A program made the position numbers and the translations under genes. The notes below the pieces were generated by a model, which made no database searches, was not told the origin of the DNA, and saw nothing but the letters and a program-made list of their open reading frames with translations. From positions 1 to 47,720 of the forward strand of contig MU626408.1 of assembly GCA_025603075.1 (NCBI GenBank): 47,720 nt of DNA, read 5' to 3'. Of this stretch, positions 1 through 9,928 are shown piece after piece; position 1 is the first letter of the stretch, and each line of letters starts with the position of its first letter. Source of the DNA: Neoconidiobolus thromboides FSU 785. Its lineage: Eukaryota; Entomophthoromycota; Entomophthoromycetes; Entomophthorales; Neoconidiobolaceae.

Positions 1-402
1 ATGTGCGGCATATGAATCAAACGGCAAATGTAACCCATCTATCTTTTATGTTGATGTAACCAAATGTGATTATTCTTATTACTAAAGATATTTTAAATTT
101 ACGTAATTGGAATTCAGTCAATAAATATTATTTAAATAAACAACAACTATTATACTTTCTTTTTAATGGGTTATTAAATAATAATTTCAGCATAACTTTA
201 AATTGTTTTTAATACTATTAATGTAGTTTACTATTGTATTGAGCTACTTAAACTAAACACTAATGCAATCTTAAAATTAGAAAAAAATAAATTATACTTT
301 ATATTTAGTAGACTGTAAATTAAACTTAAGTTGTCAATTAACATGTAATGAAGTAACAATTAATAATTATATATATTATCTCCTTTTATCACAAAAAAGA
401 GC
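1..402. other. AT-rich intergenic DNA, left arm of inverted repeat
   Basis: No gene is visible. From about position 105 the sequence is recognisably the reverse complement of about 2,887-3,165. The match is loose at the far end and identical over the last 30 or so bases before the tRNA. It therefore forms the left flank of an inverted tRNA-Thr duplication. Confidence 0.6.
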
Positions 403-475
403 GCCTTCTTGGCTCAGTTGGCAGAGCGTCCGCCTAGTAAGCGGAAGGTCATTGGTTCGATTCCGATAGAAGGCA
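403..475 (+). tRNA. tRNA-Thr (anticodon AGU), copy 1
   Basis: A 73-nt cloverleaf can be drawn by eye. The acceptor stem is GCCTTCT/AGAAGGC with discriminator A475. The D arm is GCTC/GAGC. The anticodon stem is TCCGC/GCGGA with loop CTAGTAA, so the anticodon is AGT (Thr, reads ACU). The T arm is ATTGG/CCGAT with loop TTCGATT, one G-T wobble. There is no intron. A run of eight T at 486-493 is a good RNA polymerase III terminator. The same 73 bases recur at 2,814-2,886 and 35,838-35,910, both on the minus strand. Confidence 0.95.
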
Positions 476-485
476 TGGAGATATA

Positions 486-493
486 TTTTTTTT
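486..493 (+). terminator. Oligo-T terminator of tRNA-Thr copy 1
   Basis: Eight consecutive T residues begin 10 nt after the tRNA 3' end. This is the usual pol III stop signal. Confidence 0.75.
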
Positions 494-643
494 CCATGGT
501 CTCTTATCATTTTAAATTGGTAACATTACTACTCTTTATTCCGCATAATAAGATAACTATGAATTCATGTATAATAATAAACTTTCAAATTATATTAAAC
601 AACCGTGTTAAAAATTTAATTGATGTATATTTTAATATAGAAA

Positions 644-2403
644 CTAAATGAATTCTTCATGACAGATAATATTTTCCTTTTCTAAATAAGGTAAAAATAA
701 CTCAAGCATATCATAATCAATTGGTGCTAACACCCCTTTCTTAGTAAGTATACCATCTAAAATAAGTTGAGTAGCAATACCACAAGGTACACCTACAGTA
801 CGTGCCATAGCCGAATAACCATTAGGTTCACCATATTCTAATAAGGTAGAAGTTAAAGTTTCCTAAAATTAATAAAATATTAGTTTATTTGATAAAAATT
901 AATTTAGAATTGATTACCTTTTTCCCTTCTTTAGTTACAAAGTCAAATCGATGTTGTAATATAATCATATCTCTTTCGCCATCTTTATATGTCATCTTTT
1001 CTTCTAATGTATTACATAATGTATCCAATAAATTGCCTTTAGTAGTAATAGCATCTTCACTAAAGAAACCCAGCCATTTCATTCCTTTAAGTATATGTTC
1101 TTTAACACTTGGTTCATAAGCTTCTAATTTACAGTGAGAAATTATAGATTTTTGAAGTTCCCTATTTTTGTTAGTTAATTCTCAAAACTCGCTAATAATA
1201 TTTACTCTTCATTAGCTGGATTAAGATTTAATAATGTGGATACAATAGTCATCTTTTAACAAAATTAATATTTAACTTAGATAGTGTAATAATAAAAATA
1301 CCCAACTACATTGTTGTTGATCTAAGAATGGCTTTGGTGAGTCATCTAATAAACCAAGATCTACTAAGGCTTGAACAAAAGGTGGAAAGACCTATAAAAA
1401 TGTAAATGTATGTATTAAAACTAACACAAAACGCTTACTGAATATCTTAAGGAACCTCTAACTACTGTTTCAGCTTCAGGGATAGAATATCTATCATTAT
1501 AAAAAGAAGAATCTCTATTAGCATAAGAGACTAAGGAAAAAGCAGGGAAAATGTTTATAGGTTCTACACTACGCATTAAATCTTTTCCATTAACTTCTTG
1601 AATCTAAAATGATAGTAAATCTTTTAAGCCTTAATCAAAAACAATTCAAAATTTTAATTACTTTTCCATTTTTTAAAAATTTAGCGTCATTACGTAAAGC
1701 TAATAAGACCCCTCTTGAACTCCAAGAAAATTTATAACCTAATGGATTATTAGATGCTTCAGGGGCTGGTAAGCCACCACAAAAACTAGTAAAGGATTTG
1801 ACTTGTTTGCCTTCGGCATGGGCATCACGGATAGCTTTAACAGCATAAATATGATCTACTCCAGGATCCAATCCAATTTCATTCATAACTGTGATGCCAG
1901 CTTGTTTACATCTAATCCAATAATTTTAAAAAAAGGATCTAATTCTACAAAATAAATAATCTTACTTTTCATCTAATTCTAACATAGCTGGTGAAACATA
2001 AGAGGTTGTAACTACATTTTTCTTATATCTTATAGCCGAATTGATTACTTTGACATGATGGATATACGGGATTAAACTAATCACTAAATCATGTTTGCTT
2101 ACTAAATTATCTAAACTAGCTTCATCATTCACATCTACTTGAGCCCCATGTACACGTGAACTATCATATTTATTACTAAGAGCAACACTTCTTTCTAAGC
2201 GATAACTAGCTATTGAAAAAATTAGAAATCGTTATGAAATATGGTGACTTTAATTACCTATAGTAATTATATTGTTTTCATTTCTTAATAAATAATCCAC
2301 ACAGGGGGCAGCCACGTAACCAGAACCTAATAACAAAATTTTTCTATATAAAAAAAGTTAAAATTCATAAACATTAGCTATATAGCAATTACTTTTCACT
2401 CAT
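644..2403 (-). CDS. LYS9: Saccharopine dehydrogenase, NADP+, L-glutamate-forming
   Basis: This enzyme makes saccharopine from alpha-aminoadipate semialdehyde and glutamate, the penultimate step of fungal lysine synthesis (EC 1.5.1.10). Exons on the minus strand: 2403-2393, 2343-2258, 2209-1966, 1911-1662, 1603-1439, 1391-1302, 1252-1206, 1161-918, 862-644. They join to 1,356 nt (451 aa), close to the 446 aa of yeast Lys9. The 11-nt first exon encodes only MSE plus two bases. The N-terminal Rossmann motif GSGYVAAP lies at residues 10-17. The family block [15 protein letters not shown] and the block [20 protein letters not shown] are clear. All eight introns are GT-AG and about 43-57 nt. The gene sits alone between two inverted tRNA-Thr copies and is divergent from the next gene 5 kb away. 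The family call is firm; exact exon edges are by eye. Confidence 0.95.
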
Positions 2404-2813
2404 TTTTGAATAAATTTCAATACCAATAATTCTATTTGAGCTCTTTTTATATACTTTTTGAACATATGCTTGCTATCTTTTTTCAGTTAATCAATCACTC
2501 AGGGTGACTCATTTATATTAACTCAAATTTTTTGGTCTTATTTATATTGATGAGCCTGCTTTTTTTAGTAAAATGTGGTAACTAATATTCTATTATTAGA
2601 ACATACATATCAAAACTACTATAGTTTAGAACTAATTGATACTAACTTTTACACAATATTTAATATTTTAATATACGAATTGGAAAATAAATCCAACAAC
2701 ATCAAAAACGTCATAATATATATGGTAATAGCTAAATGCATGATGATTTCATTAAAAAAAGTTGTTTATTATAAAATTGTAGTTTTTTTTACTACAAAGT
2801 TGATATAGATATA
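2404..2813. other. Intergenic, LYS9 upstream region
   Basis: About 400 bp of AT-rich sequence upstream of LYS9. It includes an ATCAATCACTCAGGGTGACTC stretch near 2,488-2,510, in which GTGACTC resembles a Gcn4-type element (TGACTC). That would fit amino-acid control of a lysine gene, but this is inference from a short motif. No coding sequence is supported. Confidence 0.35.
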
Positions 2814-2886
2814 TGCCTTCTATCGGAATCGAACCAATGACCTTCCGCTTACTAGGCGGACGCTCTGCCAACTGAGCCAAGAAGGC
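2814..2886 (-). tRNA. tRNA-Thr (anticodon AGU), copy 2, inverted
   Basis: Same 73-nt sequence and folding as copy 1, on the opposite strand. About 30 nt of its 5' flank is identical to copy 1 and a further 250 nt or so is diverged but alignable. Unlike copy 1, no oligo-T run follows within about 30 nt of its 3' end. It may be terminated poorly or be silent. Confidence 0.92.
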
Positions 2887-3341
2887 GCTCTTTTTTGTGA
2901 TAAAAGGAGATAATGTATATAATTCTTAATTGTTATTTTATTATATGATTAATAGTTTAAAACTCGATCAAATGTTAATTCAATTATAGTCTACTAAATG
3001 TAAAGAATAATTTATTTTTCTCCGATTTTAAGACTATATTAATATTTAGTTAATATCTCAGAATAACTATTTAGCAAATAATAAAATGTAAATCTTATAA
3101 CAATCATTGTCTATTTAAATAATATATTTATTGGTTAAATTCCAATTATACTCTATCCGGAACACAATAATTACCATGATTGTTAGTGAAGAGGTATATT
3201 AATAATTGTCATATTTTGATGAATCTTAGCAGATAGTTTTCTTAACTAAGAAATTTTTATAGAAACACAATAAAAATAGCATAGTAATATAATAAAAAGC
3301 TATTTTTTGATATAAAAATTAATCTAAATAATTTAGTATAG

Positions 3342-3449
3342 TATATAGGAATGTATTTTTTTTGGTTAACAATTTTAATAACAGTTATTCTACTCAATAG
3401 CACTTGAAAAATGGAAAAAGTAGTGGAATCAAAAAAACATACTTATATC
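3342..3449 (+). mobile_element. MITE copy, diverged
   Basis: Matches the family layout but with decayed ends (TATAGGAATG at the left, CATACTTATA at the right). The core CTCAATAGCACTTGAAAAATGG is recognisable, as is the tail AAAAAGTAGTGGAATC. Confidence 0.7.
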
Positions 3450-3912
3450 TGATATATTCTAATTATATCTATAAAACAAACTATTTCTATAATCAATTTT
3501 AATATTTTTAGAACTATCATTATTATTTGATTTATTTTTTATAGTTTCATAGCCAGTATAATTATTTAATAGCTTAATATTAATATTATTTATTAAGATT
3601 GCTTTTATAAAATCAATAGTACATATTTTAGTATATGATTTACAACTACTGTGAAATCTGGTACTTAATGGTTGGAATCAAAAGCAGTTTTTGCTTGATA
3701 GACTTGAATTATGAAGAATAGCAAATAATAGGCTATGGACTATATAAAACAAATAGAATAGACAATACTCCTGTAAAGCATACATAAAATACTACCAGAA
3801 AGATTAGTAATATATATTAAAATATTATTAATGTTTTTATATCCATTATACTCACCTTTTATTTGTTATAAAATTATTGTTAATATTTTAAAATATTAAA
3901 ATTTATAAGAGT

Positions 3913-4010
3913 ATATGGGGATACATTTGTTTAAGGATTTTACTATTAATCTTTCTGCTCAAATAGCGCTTAAAAATGGAAAAAGTAATGAACTCAAAAA
4001 AAATATTAAT
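3913..4010 (+). mobile_element. MITE copy, right end decayed
   Basis: Left terminus ATATGGGGATAC is intact and the core TCAAATAGCGCTTAAAAA is perfect. The right terminus has lost the CATCCCC motif. Confidence 0.75.
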
Positions 4011-4173
4011 TTACTTTAAACAGTTTGTAAAAACAGTATTAGCTGATTCATAATTAAATAATAATAAACTTAATAGACAGTTGGTTATTTTAATTATATA
4101 ATTTTTTAAAATATTCTACTTTTTTATTATTTTATATCTTTTTTTAGCTTTTTTTATATAAATTTTAATTATT

Positions 4174-4276
4174 ATTTGGGGATGTGTTTTTTTGTTTAAG
4201 AATTTTACTGCAATCTTTCCACTCAAATAGCACTTAAAAAATGGAAAAATAATGAAACCAAAAAAAACAGTCTCAT
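4174..4276 (+). mobile_element. MITE copy
   Basis: Left end TTTGGGGATGTG, internal TTTAAGAATTTTACTG, core CACTCAAATAGCACTTAAAA. The right end is changed to CAGTCTCAT. Confidence 0.75.
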
Positions 4277-4596
4277 TTTATTTTTAAATTATTATTGTAT
4301 TACTATTATAAGAATTAAAAAAGTCTAAATAGTAATAAGATAATTATTTAAATAAAAAGTATTTATAAAATAGAATATATAATTAGTTAATTTTTTCTAT
4401 GAAAATAATATCAAAACAATTTAAAAGTAAATAAAATAAGAGGTTTTTTATTTTAAAATTATATTTTCATAAAAAATAAAGAATTTACATGAGATTTAAC
4501 TAAAGTTTTAAAAAAATAATAATTCAAACTTTAGAAACTAATCATAGTAATAATTGGTCCGATTTTAGGCATTTTTATTGCCCAGTTTAATTTTTT

Positions 4597-4708
4597 AGTA
4601 AGTGGGGATGTTTTTTTCGATTTTATTACTTTTCCATTTTTTTAAGTGTTATTTGAGTGGAAAGTTCGTTAATAAAATTCTTAAACAAAAAAATATATCC
4701 CCAAGTAC
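4597..4708 (-). mobile_element. MITE copy, reverse orientation
   Basis: Reads GTGGGGATG at the left and ATCCCCAAGTACT at the right with all internal blocks in reverse. The flanks AGTAAG and AGTACT replace the usual ATAT on both sides. This marks the element border just outside TGGGG. Confidence 0.8.
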
Positions 4709-4827
4709 TTTTTATTTAAATAATCATATTGTTACTATTTAGTCTCTTTCAAAAACAACTAAAAATTACATATTATTTAGTTATCAAAATTGCTTATAAA
4801 AACAATCATATTTCTAAGAAATTTATG

Positions 4828-4949
4828 ATACACTAGTAAAGATTTCAGATAGTCACTCTCAAAAATCGATTTATTTAGTAAAATACGATAAATTTTTACT
4901 AAATAAATCGATTTTTGAGAGTGACTATCTGAAATCTTTACTAGTGTAT
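4828..4949. repeat. 122-bp near-perfect palindrome (56-bp arms, 10-bp loop)
   Basis: Arms 4,828-4,883 and 4,894-4,949 are exact reverse complements by eye; the loop is 4,884-4,893 (TACGATAAAT). Outer ends read ATACACTAGTAAAG and CTTTACTAGTGTAT, with TA at both ends. It is unrelated in sequence to the GGGGATG element family nearby. It could be a separate foldback MITE with a TA target, or two transposon ends joined. It has no coding capacity. Confidence 0.9.
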
Positions 4950-7472
4950 AATTTAAATATTAAGATGTGTGCAGAAATTTAAATTTAAATAATTTATATC
5001 TTATATTGACACATTACACTTTAACTTAAATTTATTTTTATTATTAAAGCCATAAAATGCAAAATTGTTATTGATCTGATTGATAGTTTTTATTAAAATC
5101 ATAAAGCATTCTAATATTAAAATTAATTTAACATTAAATAGACTTAAATATATATAAGATGTAATTTTAAATATAAAGAAGATAATGTAAATAAAAAATA
5201 ATAAAATCTCATTAACTTGATATATTATTAGAAGGCTTTATAATATATACGACAAAAAGAAATGAATGTGGTTAAACCTATTATTAAATTATTATTTATT
5301 TGTTTTTTGTCATAAAATTCTAATTTAATGTCTACCTTGAAAAATAGAATCATAAAATTAAAATATAAATGATATATATTTTATAAATTTATTCCAATAG
5401 TTTTTATTTATAGCTTTCTTTCATGCTTTACTAGGAAGTATTTACTAAATTATCAGATAATTTTTATAGTAAAACTTAAAACTGTGGTTTTATATCTTTA
5501 AAATAGTAAAAGGCTTAATGTTTTAAATGTTCACTTTTTTAATTAGCTATCAAAATAGTTCATTGATCCATTTTGTTTAAAATATTAGTTTTTGATTAAA
5601 AATGAAGATTTTATGATTATCTATATCTCAATTTTGTTAAATTTTATTTCTCTATTTATTGCAATTATTTACTCAGTTTAGCTCTAATGTTCTAAAGTAT
5701 TTAGGCTGAATGTAAAAAAAGATTATTTTAAATAAAGTTTTATCTTGTATATTCAATATGCATACATATTAAATATACAAATTAATTATAACAATAGTAC
5801 ATAAAATATCTATAAAAGAGATTGATTTAGGGTGTTAATCAAAAATAATAATTTTACTAAAATGTAATAATATGTGAGCTTAAGGTTCAACTAGAAACTA
5901 GTGCATTTCTAATTATACAAGAATTATTAAATTTTAATATGTATTTTGATAGCTTATTTAATATAAATAGATAAATAAAATATAAAATATTTAGATATTT
6001 TTAAACAATATAATAACTTAATCTTATTCTGCCTTTTATAAAATTAATTTTAGTTTAACCAAACCCTGTTTTTTGAAATGACGCTTAGTTTAAGTTGGCT
6101 GGGTTTTCTAAAGGTTGGGAGGTAAAATAAAATAAGATTCAGATAATCAATAAAGAGAAAGGAATCGAAGAATTGATTGGTTAACAGCTATTTTTAGGGA
6201 TCTAAATAAAAAAACAAGGAATAACTAAGGGGGGTTAAAATTAATTTAAACTCTTGTATTTTAAGGGGAAAAATACAACTATCTTTTTTTAAATCAAACT
6301 TATTTTTGTTTAATTTATTTTAATAGTACAAAATAAAACCAAATAAAACTATTATTTTAAAACTTTTGAAATTTTACTATCTAGTCTTCCCGAGATAGCC
6401 TCTTGATAAAGAATATGGCCTTATTCTAAACATTTAATTTATTATTAATTGTCCTTTAGTGTACTTATCAGTCTTATTTTTTACCATTTATTCTTTAAAA
6501 TCTAAAGGTTCTTTTTTTTAATTATTTGTTTCAGTTAATTCTTTAGTTTATTTATTTAAAAATAATGATAACACAAAAAGCAAAAAAAGTTATATTGTCG
6601 TCCATTGTATTATACTATAAAAAACTAGATTCTAAGAGTGAGTTTTAATGTTTATTAAATATTAACATTATTAATATGCTAATTAACAAATATTAATTTC
6701 AAATGAAATAAAATTAGTTCATGTTTAGAATTAAAAAACTTGATTCGAATATGTTTAAAATAATTTTAAACCAAATTAGAAGTTCCTTAGTAATAATATC
6801 AAACCAAAAGGTAGGGTAGGGTGTTCAAAGTAAAAAGGAAATAAGATGAAGTAAGGTTAAAAGTGAACCACGTTTTTATACTGAGAATGTATTAGATTTT
6901 AAAGAAAATTTGCAAAAATGATGTCATTTTATAAGCCCCTAATTTTTTAAATAAATTTAAAATCCAAATTATGGGGAGTCTTCAATATGAATAATTTATA
7001 AATATGGTCATTCATAGGCATAATGAAAGGTTAAAAATAACAGACAATTTCATCTTCTAAATCAAGATCAACCTAATCTATAAATTTATAAGTTACTTAG
7101 CCTTTGAAGAAAATTGGTAAAGAGATTAAGTGAAATTTTAACTATAAATTAATGCTAAGTTGAATTTCATGAGCATTAACTTTCTTTTTTATTTTGTAAA
7201 TTCAAAATTTATTTTATTTTATAACTCATATTTAAATATTTAAACTGGTTTTAAACGTCAAGTTTCTACTTTAATTTTATAACTAAGTGTATTATTATTT
7301 ATCACTCTTTTAAATTATTTAAGTGTATCATCAATACCCTTATCTTTGTTCTGCTTGTATAAGTGATAGTATATATACAACACATCTTTAGATAATTATT
7401 TTTTAAAAATAGTTTATGCTATATTGTTATATTAAAGTAGCATAGCATAATAGAATCGAAACTCAAGCGCAA

Positions 7473-7480
7473 TATATAAA
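7473..7480 (+). promoter_or_regulatory. TATA-like element upstream of Rua1-like gene
   Basis: TATATAAA lies 15-22 nt before the ATG at 7,495. Its closeness to the start would give a very short leader, and in DNA this AT-rich a chance match is likely. Confidence 0.3.
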
Positions 7481-7494
7481 CCTAAATTAACATA

Positions 7495-9036
7495 ATGTAT
7501 TTAAACAGTAATCCATTGCTTAACAATAATAATAATAATAATTTATTACCACCATCACAACCATTTATAAGATCGCAGTCTGATGCAGTTAACAATAATG
7601 ATAATTCATTAAACCTAGATATGGCTAAACAACAACAGCAAGAGAATTATGATAATAACAGTGGACTACGTATGAAGAGGTACAATTCATTGCCAGATGT
7701 AGCTGAATACTTGGATCCTAATCAGCAACCAACGAATAATATGATGAACAATAACAATTCAAATAACAATAATTCACAACAAATAAATTCTTTGATGGCA
7801 GCATTCAATCAGAATAATAAGTTATATGAGAAGAATTCAACTTATTTTAATACTCAGCATTTGACGAATAACCAAATTCAAAATCTTCACTTGCCTCAGA
7901 TCATTACTACCAATTCCAACAATCATTCTTCTAACTTAAACGTTAATCATTATGATCATAGTTTATCTTTACCTATGTCTGCTGGTTTACCAGTACCTTT
8001 GTCCGCAGGTTTATCTATGCCATTATCTGCAGGTTTATCAGTTCCATTATCTGCAGGTATGTCAGTATCTTCCCATGAAAGTGTTAATAATTTATCACAT
8101 CCATCTTCAGTACCACACTCGCCTATTTTTAATATTGAACAATATAGCAATAGTAATAATCAATCAAATAGTCATTTATTATTAAATGATAAATTACAAT
8201 CAAGAAGGTTACCTAATGAAGATAATCATTCACATCTCATAAATGAAATGGCTTATAGTCAAGGTTATACAGTGAATTACTCACATAATAACCCTACAAA
8301 TAGCAATAGTAATATAAGTCCAATGTCCCCTCATTTTCCAGCAAACCCATCGAATTATCAGCCTTACTATCAAGACAATTTAATGTTAAACAGCCAAATG
8401 AAAAGGGCAAAGATAGAAGATAACTTCAATAATACTTTATTCCAGCATGCTCATGTTAATAGTTATTTAAATCATCAACATCCTCATGGTCATCATGCCA
8501 ACAACAATCCTCACATGTATAGTATTAATGAATCTGGTATGCCAATGGCTATCCCTATTCAAAATGCTCCTGCTCCTGATGCTGCTACTGCCCAAGCTGC
8601 ACAAGAAGCCATCAACGCTTCTGCTCATCTTCCACCACCAACTGATGATAGCGACCCAGAAGCAGTACCACGCCGTCAACATTTAAGATATCCAGGGGAT
8701 TTATATACGCCCCAATGGGTGAGATTTGGGGGTCATAAAAAGGAAGGATATTGTGATTTATGTAGTCCAGGAAAATGGTTACAGTTAAAGAATAGTGCTT
8801 ATTGGTACCATAAACAATTCTATCATGGGATTTCCTCAGTATCCGGAAAATTCTTTTCAGGGCCTATTCAAACACGTCAAAAAGATGCTGAAGTTGTTGA
8901 AGGACTTTGTCATCAATGTCAACAATGGATCCAAATGTCATCTGCCAAAAGAAGAAATTCAGTGCTTTGGTTCCGCCATGCTCATAAATGCCATGTTTAT
9001 CATAAACCTAAATCCATCTTTGGTAAAAGGGTTTAA
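7495..9036 (+). CDS. Rua1-type transcription regulator (DUF4451/Rua1_C)
   Basis: Single-exon gene of 513 aa. Residues 1-390 are low-complexity, rich in Asn, Gln, Ser and His, as in many fungal regulators. Four tandem 8-residue repeats of LSAGLSVP type lie at about 161-192. Residues from about 394 to the end form the conserved Rua1 C-terminal domain. It opens with YPGDLYTPQWVRFGG, continues through LKNSAYWYHKQFYHG, and carries putative zinc ligands C420/C423, C472/C475 and H495, H497, C499, H500. Ustilago Rua1 activates ustilagic acid genes, while relatives in other fungi are largely uncharacterised. No glycolipid cluster lies nearby, so the targets are unknown. The family call is firm; DNA binding is inferred from the family. 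Confidence 0.85.
   Translation: MYLNSNPLLNNNNNNNLLPPSQPFIRSQSDAVNNNDNSLNLDMAKQQQQENYDNNSGLRMKRYNSLPDVAEYLDPNQQPTNNMMNNNNSNNNNSQQINSLMAAFNQNNKLYEKNSTYFNTQHLTNNQIQNLHLPQIITTNSNNHSSNLNVNHYDHSLSLPMSAGLPVPLSAGLSMPLSAGLSVPLSAGMSVSSHESVNNLSHPSSVPHSPIFNIEQYSNSNNQSNSHLLLNDKLQSRRLPNEDNHSHLINEMAYSQGYTVNYSHNNPTNSNSNISPMSPHFPANPSNYQPYYQDNLMLNSQMKRAKIEDNFNNTLFQHAHVNSYLNHQHPHGHHANNNPHMYSINESGMPMAIPIQNAPAPDAATAQAAQEAINASAHLPPPTDDSDPEAVPRRQHLRYPGDLYTPQWVRFGGHKKEGYCDLCSPGKWLQLKNSAYWYHKQFYHGISSVSGKFFSGPIQTRQKDAEVVEGLCHQCQQWIQMSSAKRRNSVLWFRHAHKCHVYHKPKSIFGKRV
7975..8070 (+). repeat. Four tandem 24-bp repeats inside the Rua1-like gene
   Basis: Units at 7,975, 7,999, 8,023 and 8,047 encode MSAGLPVP, LSAGLSMP, LSAGLSVP and LSAGMSVS. 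Unit length is a multiple of three, so copy-number change would keep the frame. Confidence 0.9.
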
Positions 9037-9219
9037 AAAGCAAGGCAATTTTTCACAGATTATTTTTTAAAACAGGATTTTAGCTTTCTCCTTTCTTTTT
9101 TCTAGTGTATTTTATTTTAGATTTCAAAAATAAAAAATAAAATTTATTTATTAACTATTTGCTTTAATGACTAGTTTTATTTTAATATTTACTTCTCACA
9201 TATTAAAATCTATTAAATA

Positions 9220-9323
9220 GGTGTATGAGGATGTCTTTGGTTCCTTTCCTTTTTCCATTTTTGAGTGATAACTGAGTTCAAAAATATTGTAAATTTCTAA
9301 TAAAAAGGGACATCCCTACATGA
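9220..9323 (-). mobile_element. MITE copy, strongly diverged, reverse orientation
   Basis: Left end GTATGAGGATGT and right end GACATCCCTACAT are recognisable. The interior keeps TTTTTCCATTTTT and AATTTCTAATAAA-like blocks but has lost the AGCGCT centre. This is probably an old copy. Confidence 0.55.
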
Positions 9324-9612
9324 TAAGTGTAATAATCTAAGGTCTTACTTTGACTTTATAAAAAGTGGGCAAAAAATAATATAATCAAAAAATAATCTTG
9401 ATCTAAAATAGACAGCATTTTTTAGCGTTAAGATTTTTTAAGGTAAAAAGCACTCTATTAGCATTTAATGAATTATTTTTAAATTGTACATGAATAGAAT
9501 AGAATAGATCATTTATACTTTTGTAAAAGTTATTGAGATTCATTTATATATTCCAAGTATAAAGTCACCTTAAGGGAGGACAGTAAAGTAAAAGACGCTT
9601 ATATAAATTTCC

Positions 9613-9691
9613 CCCATCGTTAATTTCTAATCCAGAGTAGTGATGTCATGATTAAAAAAGCGATTTAGAAGAATATCAAATTAACGATGGG
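9613..9691. repeat. 14-bp inverted repeat with 51-bp spacer upstream of CCP1
   Basis: CCCATCGTTAATTT at 9,613-9,626 is the exact reverse complement of 9,678-9,691. Partial pairing extends outward (AATTTC on one side, GAAATT on the other). It may be a small hairpin element or a paired regulator site. Confidence 0.6.
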
Positions 9692-9867
9692 TATAGAAAT
9701 TAACTTATTATTTAGCTCATTGACACATACAAAAAAGGAAAGTGGCCAACAATAGCATTCTTAATGATACTAAATTATTAGTAAGAAACAGAAGCATGAT
9801 TATTAATAAACCGGTTATTAGGAACATGAAGATGAAAACGTCATCAAACGAATACAAGGAAATAAAG

Positions 9868-9875
9868 TATAAATA
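9868..9875 (+). promoter_or_regulatory. TATA-like element upstream of CCP1
   Basis: TATAAATA lies 54-61 nt before the CCP1 ATG, a plausible spacing for a short fungal 5' leader. Confidence 0.4.
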
Positions 9876-9928
9876 AGAGATAAATTGATGAGATTTAATC
9901 TAATCTAATCAAAAATTTAGTTTTAAAA

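Larger units (their letters stand above)
105..3165. repeat. Inverted repeat of about 350 bp flanking LYS9, each arm ending in tRNA-Thr
   Basis: Left arm is about 105-475; right arm is about 2,814-3,165. Read on opposite strands, both show the same order: an ATTGGAATT block, AATAAATA, TTATTTAAATA, then TTTAGTAGACT, ATTATCTCCTTTTATCAC, and the tRNA. Similarity is high next to the tRNA and falls off outward, as expected for an old duplication. The homology stops at the tRNA 3' end, facing LYS9. Confidence 0.75.
2887..7494. other. 4.6-kb gene-free AT-rich region
   Basis: I could support no coding exon or RNA gene here. It holds the right arm of the tRNA inverted repeat (to about 3,165), four short inverted-repeat elements (3,342, 3,913, 4,174, 4,597) and a hairpin palindrome (4,828-4,949). 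The part after 5,000 shows no repeat I recognise. It is the shared upstream space of LYS9 and the Rua1-like gene. Confidence 0.6.
9037..9928. other. Intergenic, Rua1-like to CCP1
   Basis: About 890 bp without a gene. It contains a decayed MITE copy (9,220-9,323), a short inverted repeat (9,613-9,691) and a TATA-like site for CCP1. A short GAATA microsatellite sits near 9,491. Confidence 0.6.

Noticed and set aside
409-651. An 80-codon open frame across tRNA-Thr copy 1
   Set aside because: It reads through the tRNA and its terminator, has no family resemblance and ends in AT-rich sequence; the tRNA explains the conserved part.
4828-4949. Rho-independent-type terminator
   Set aside because: The palindrome is far too long, AT-rich, not next to a gene and the organism is eukaryotic.
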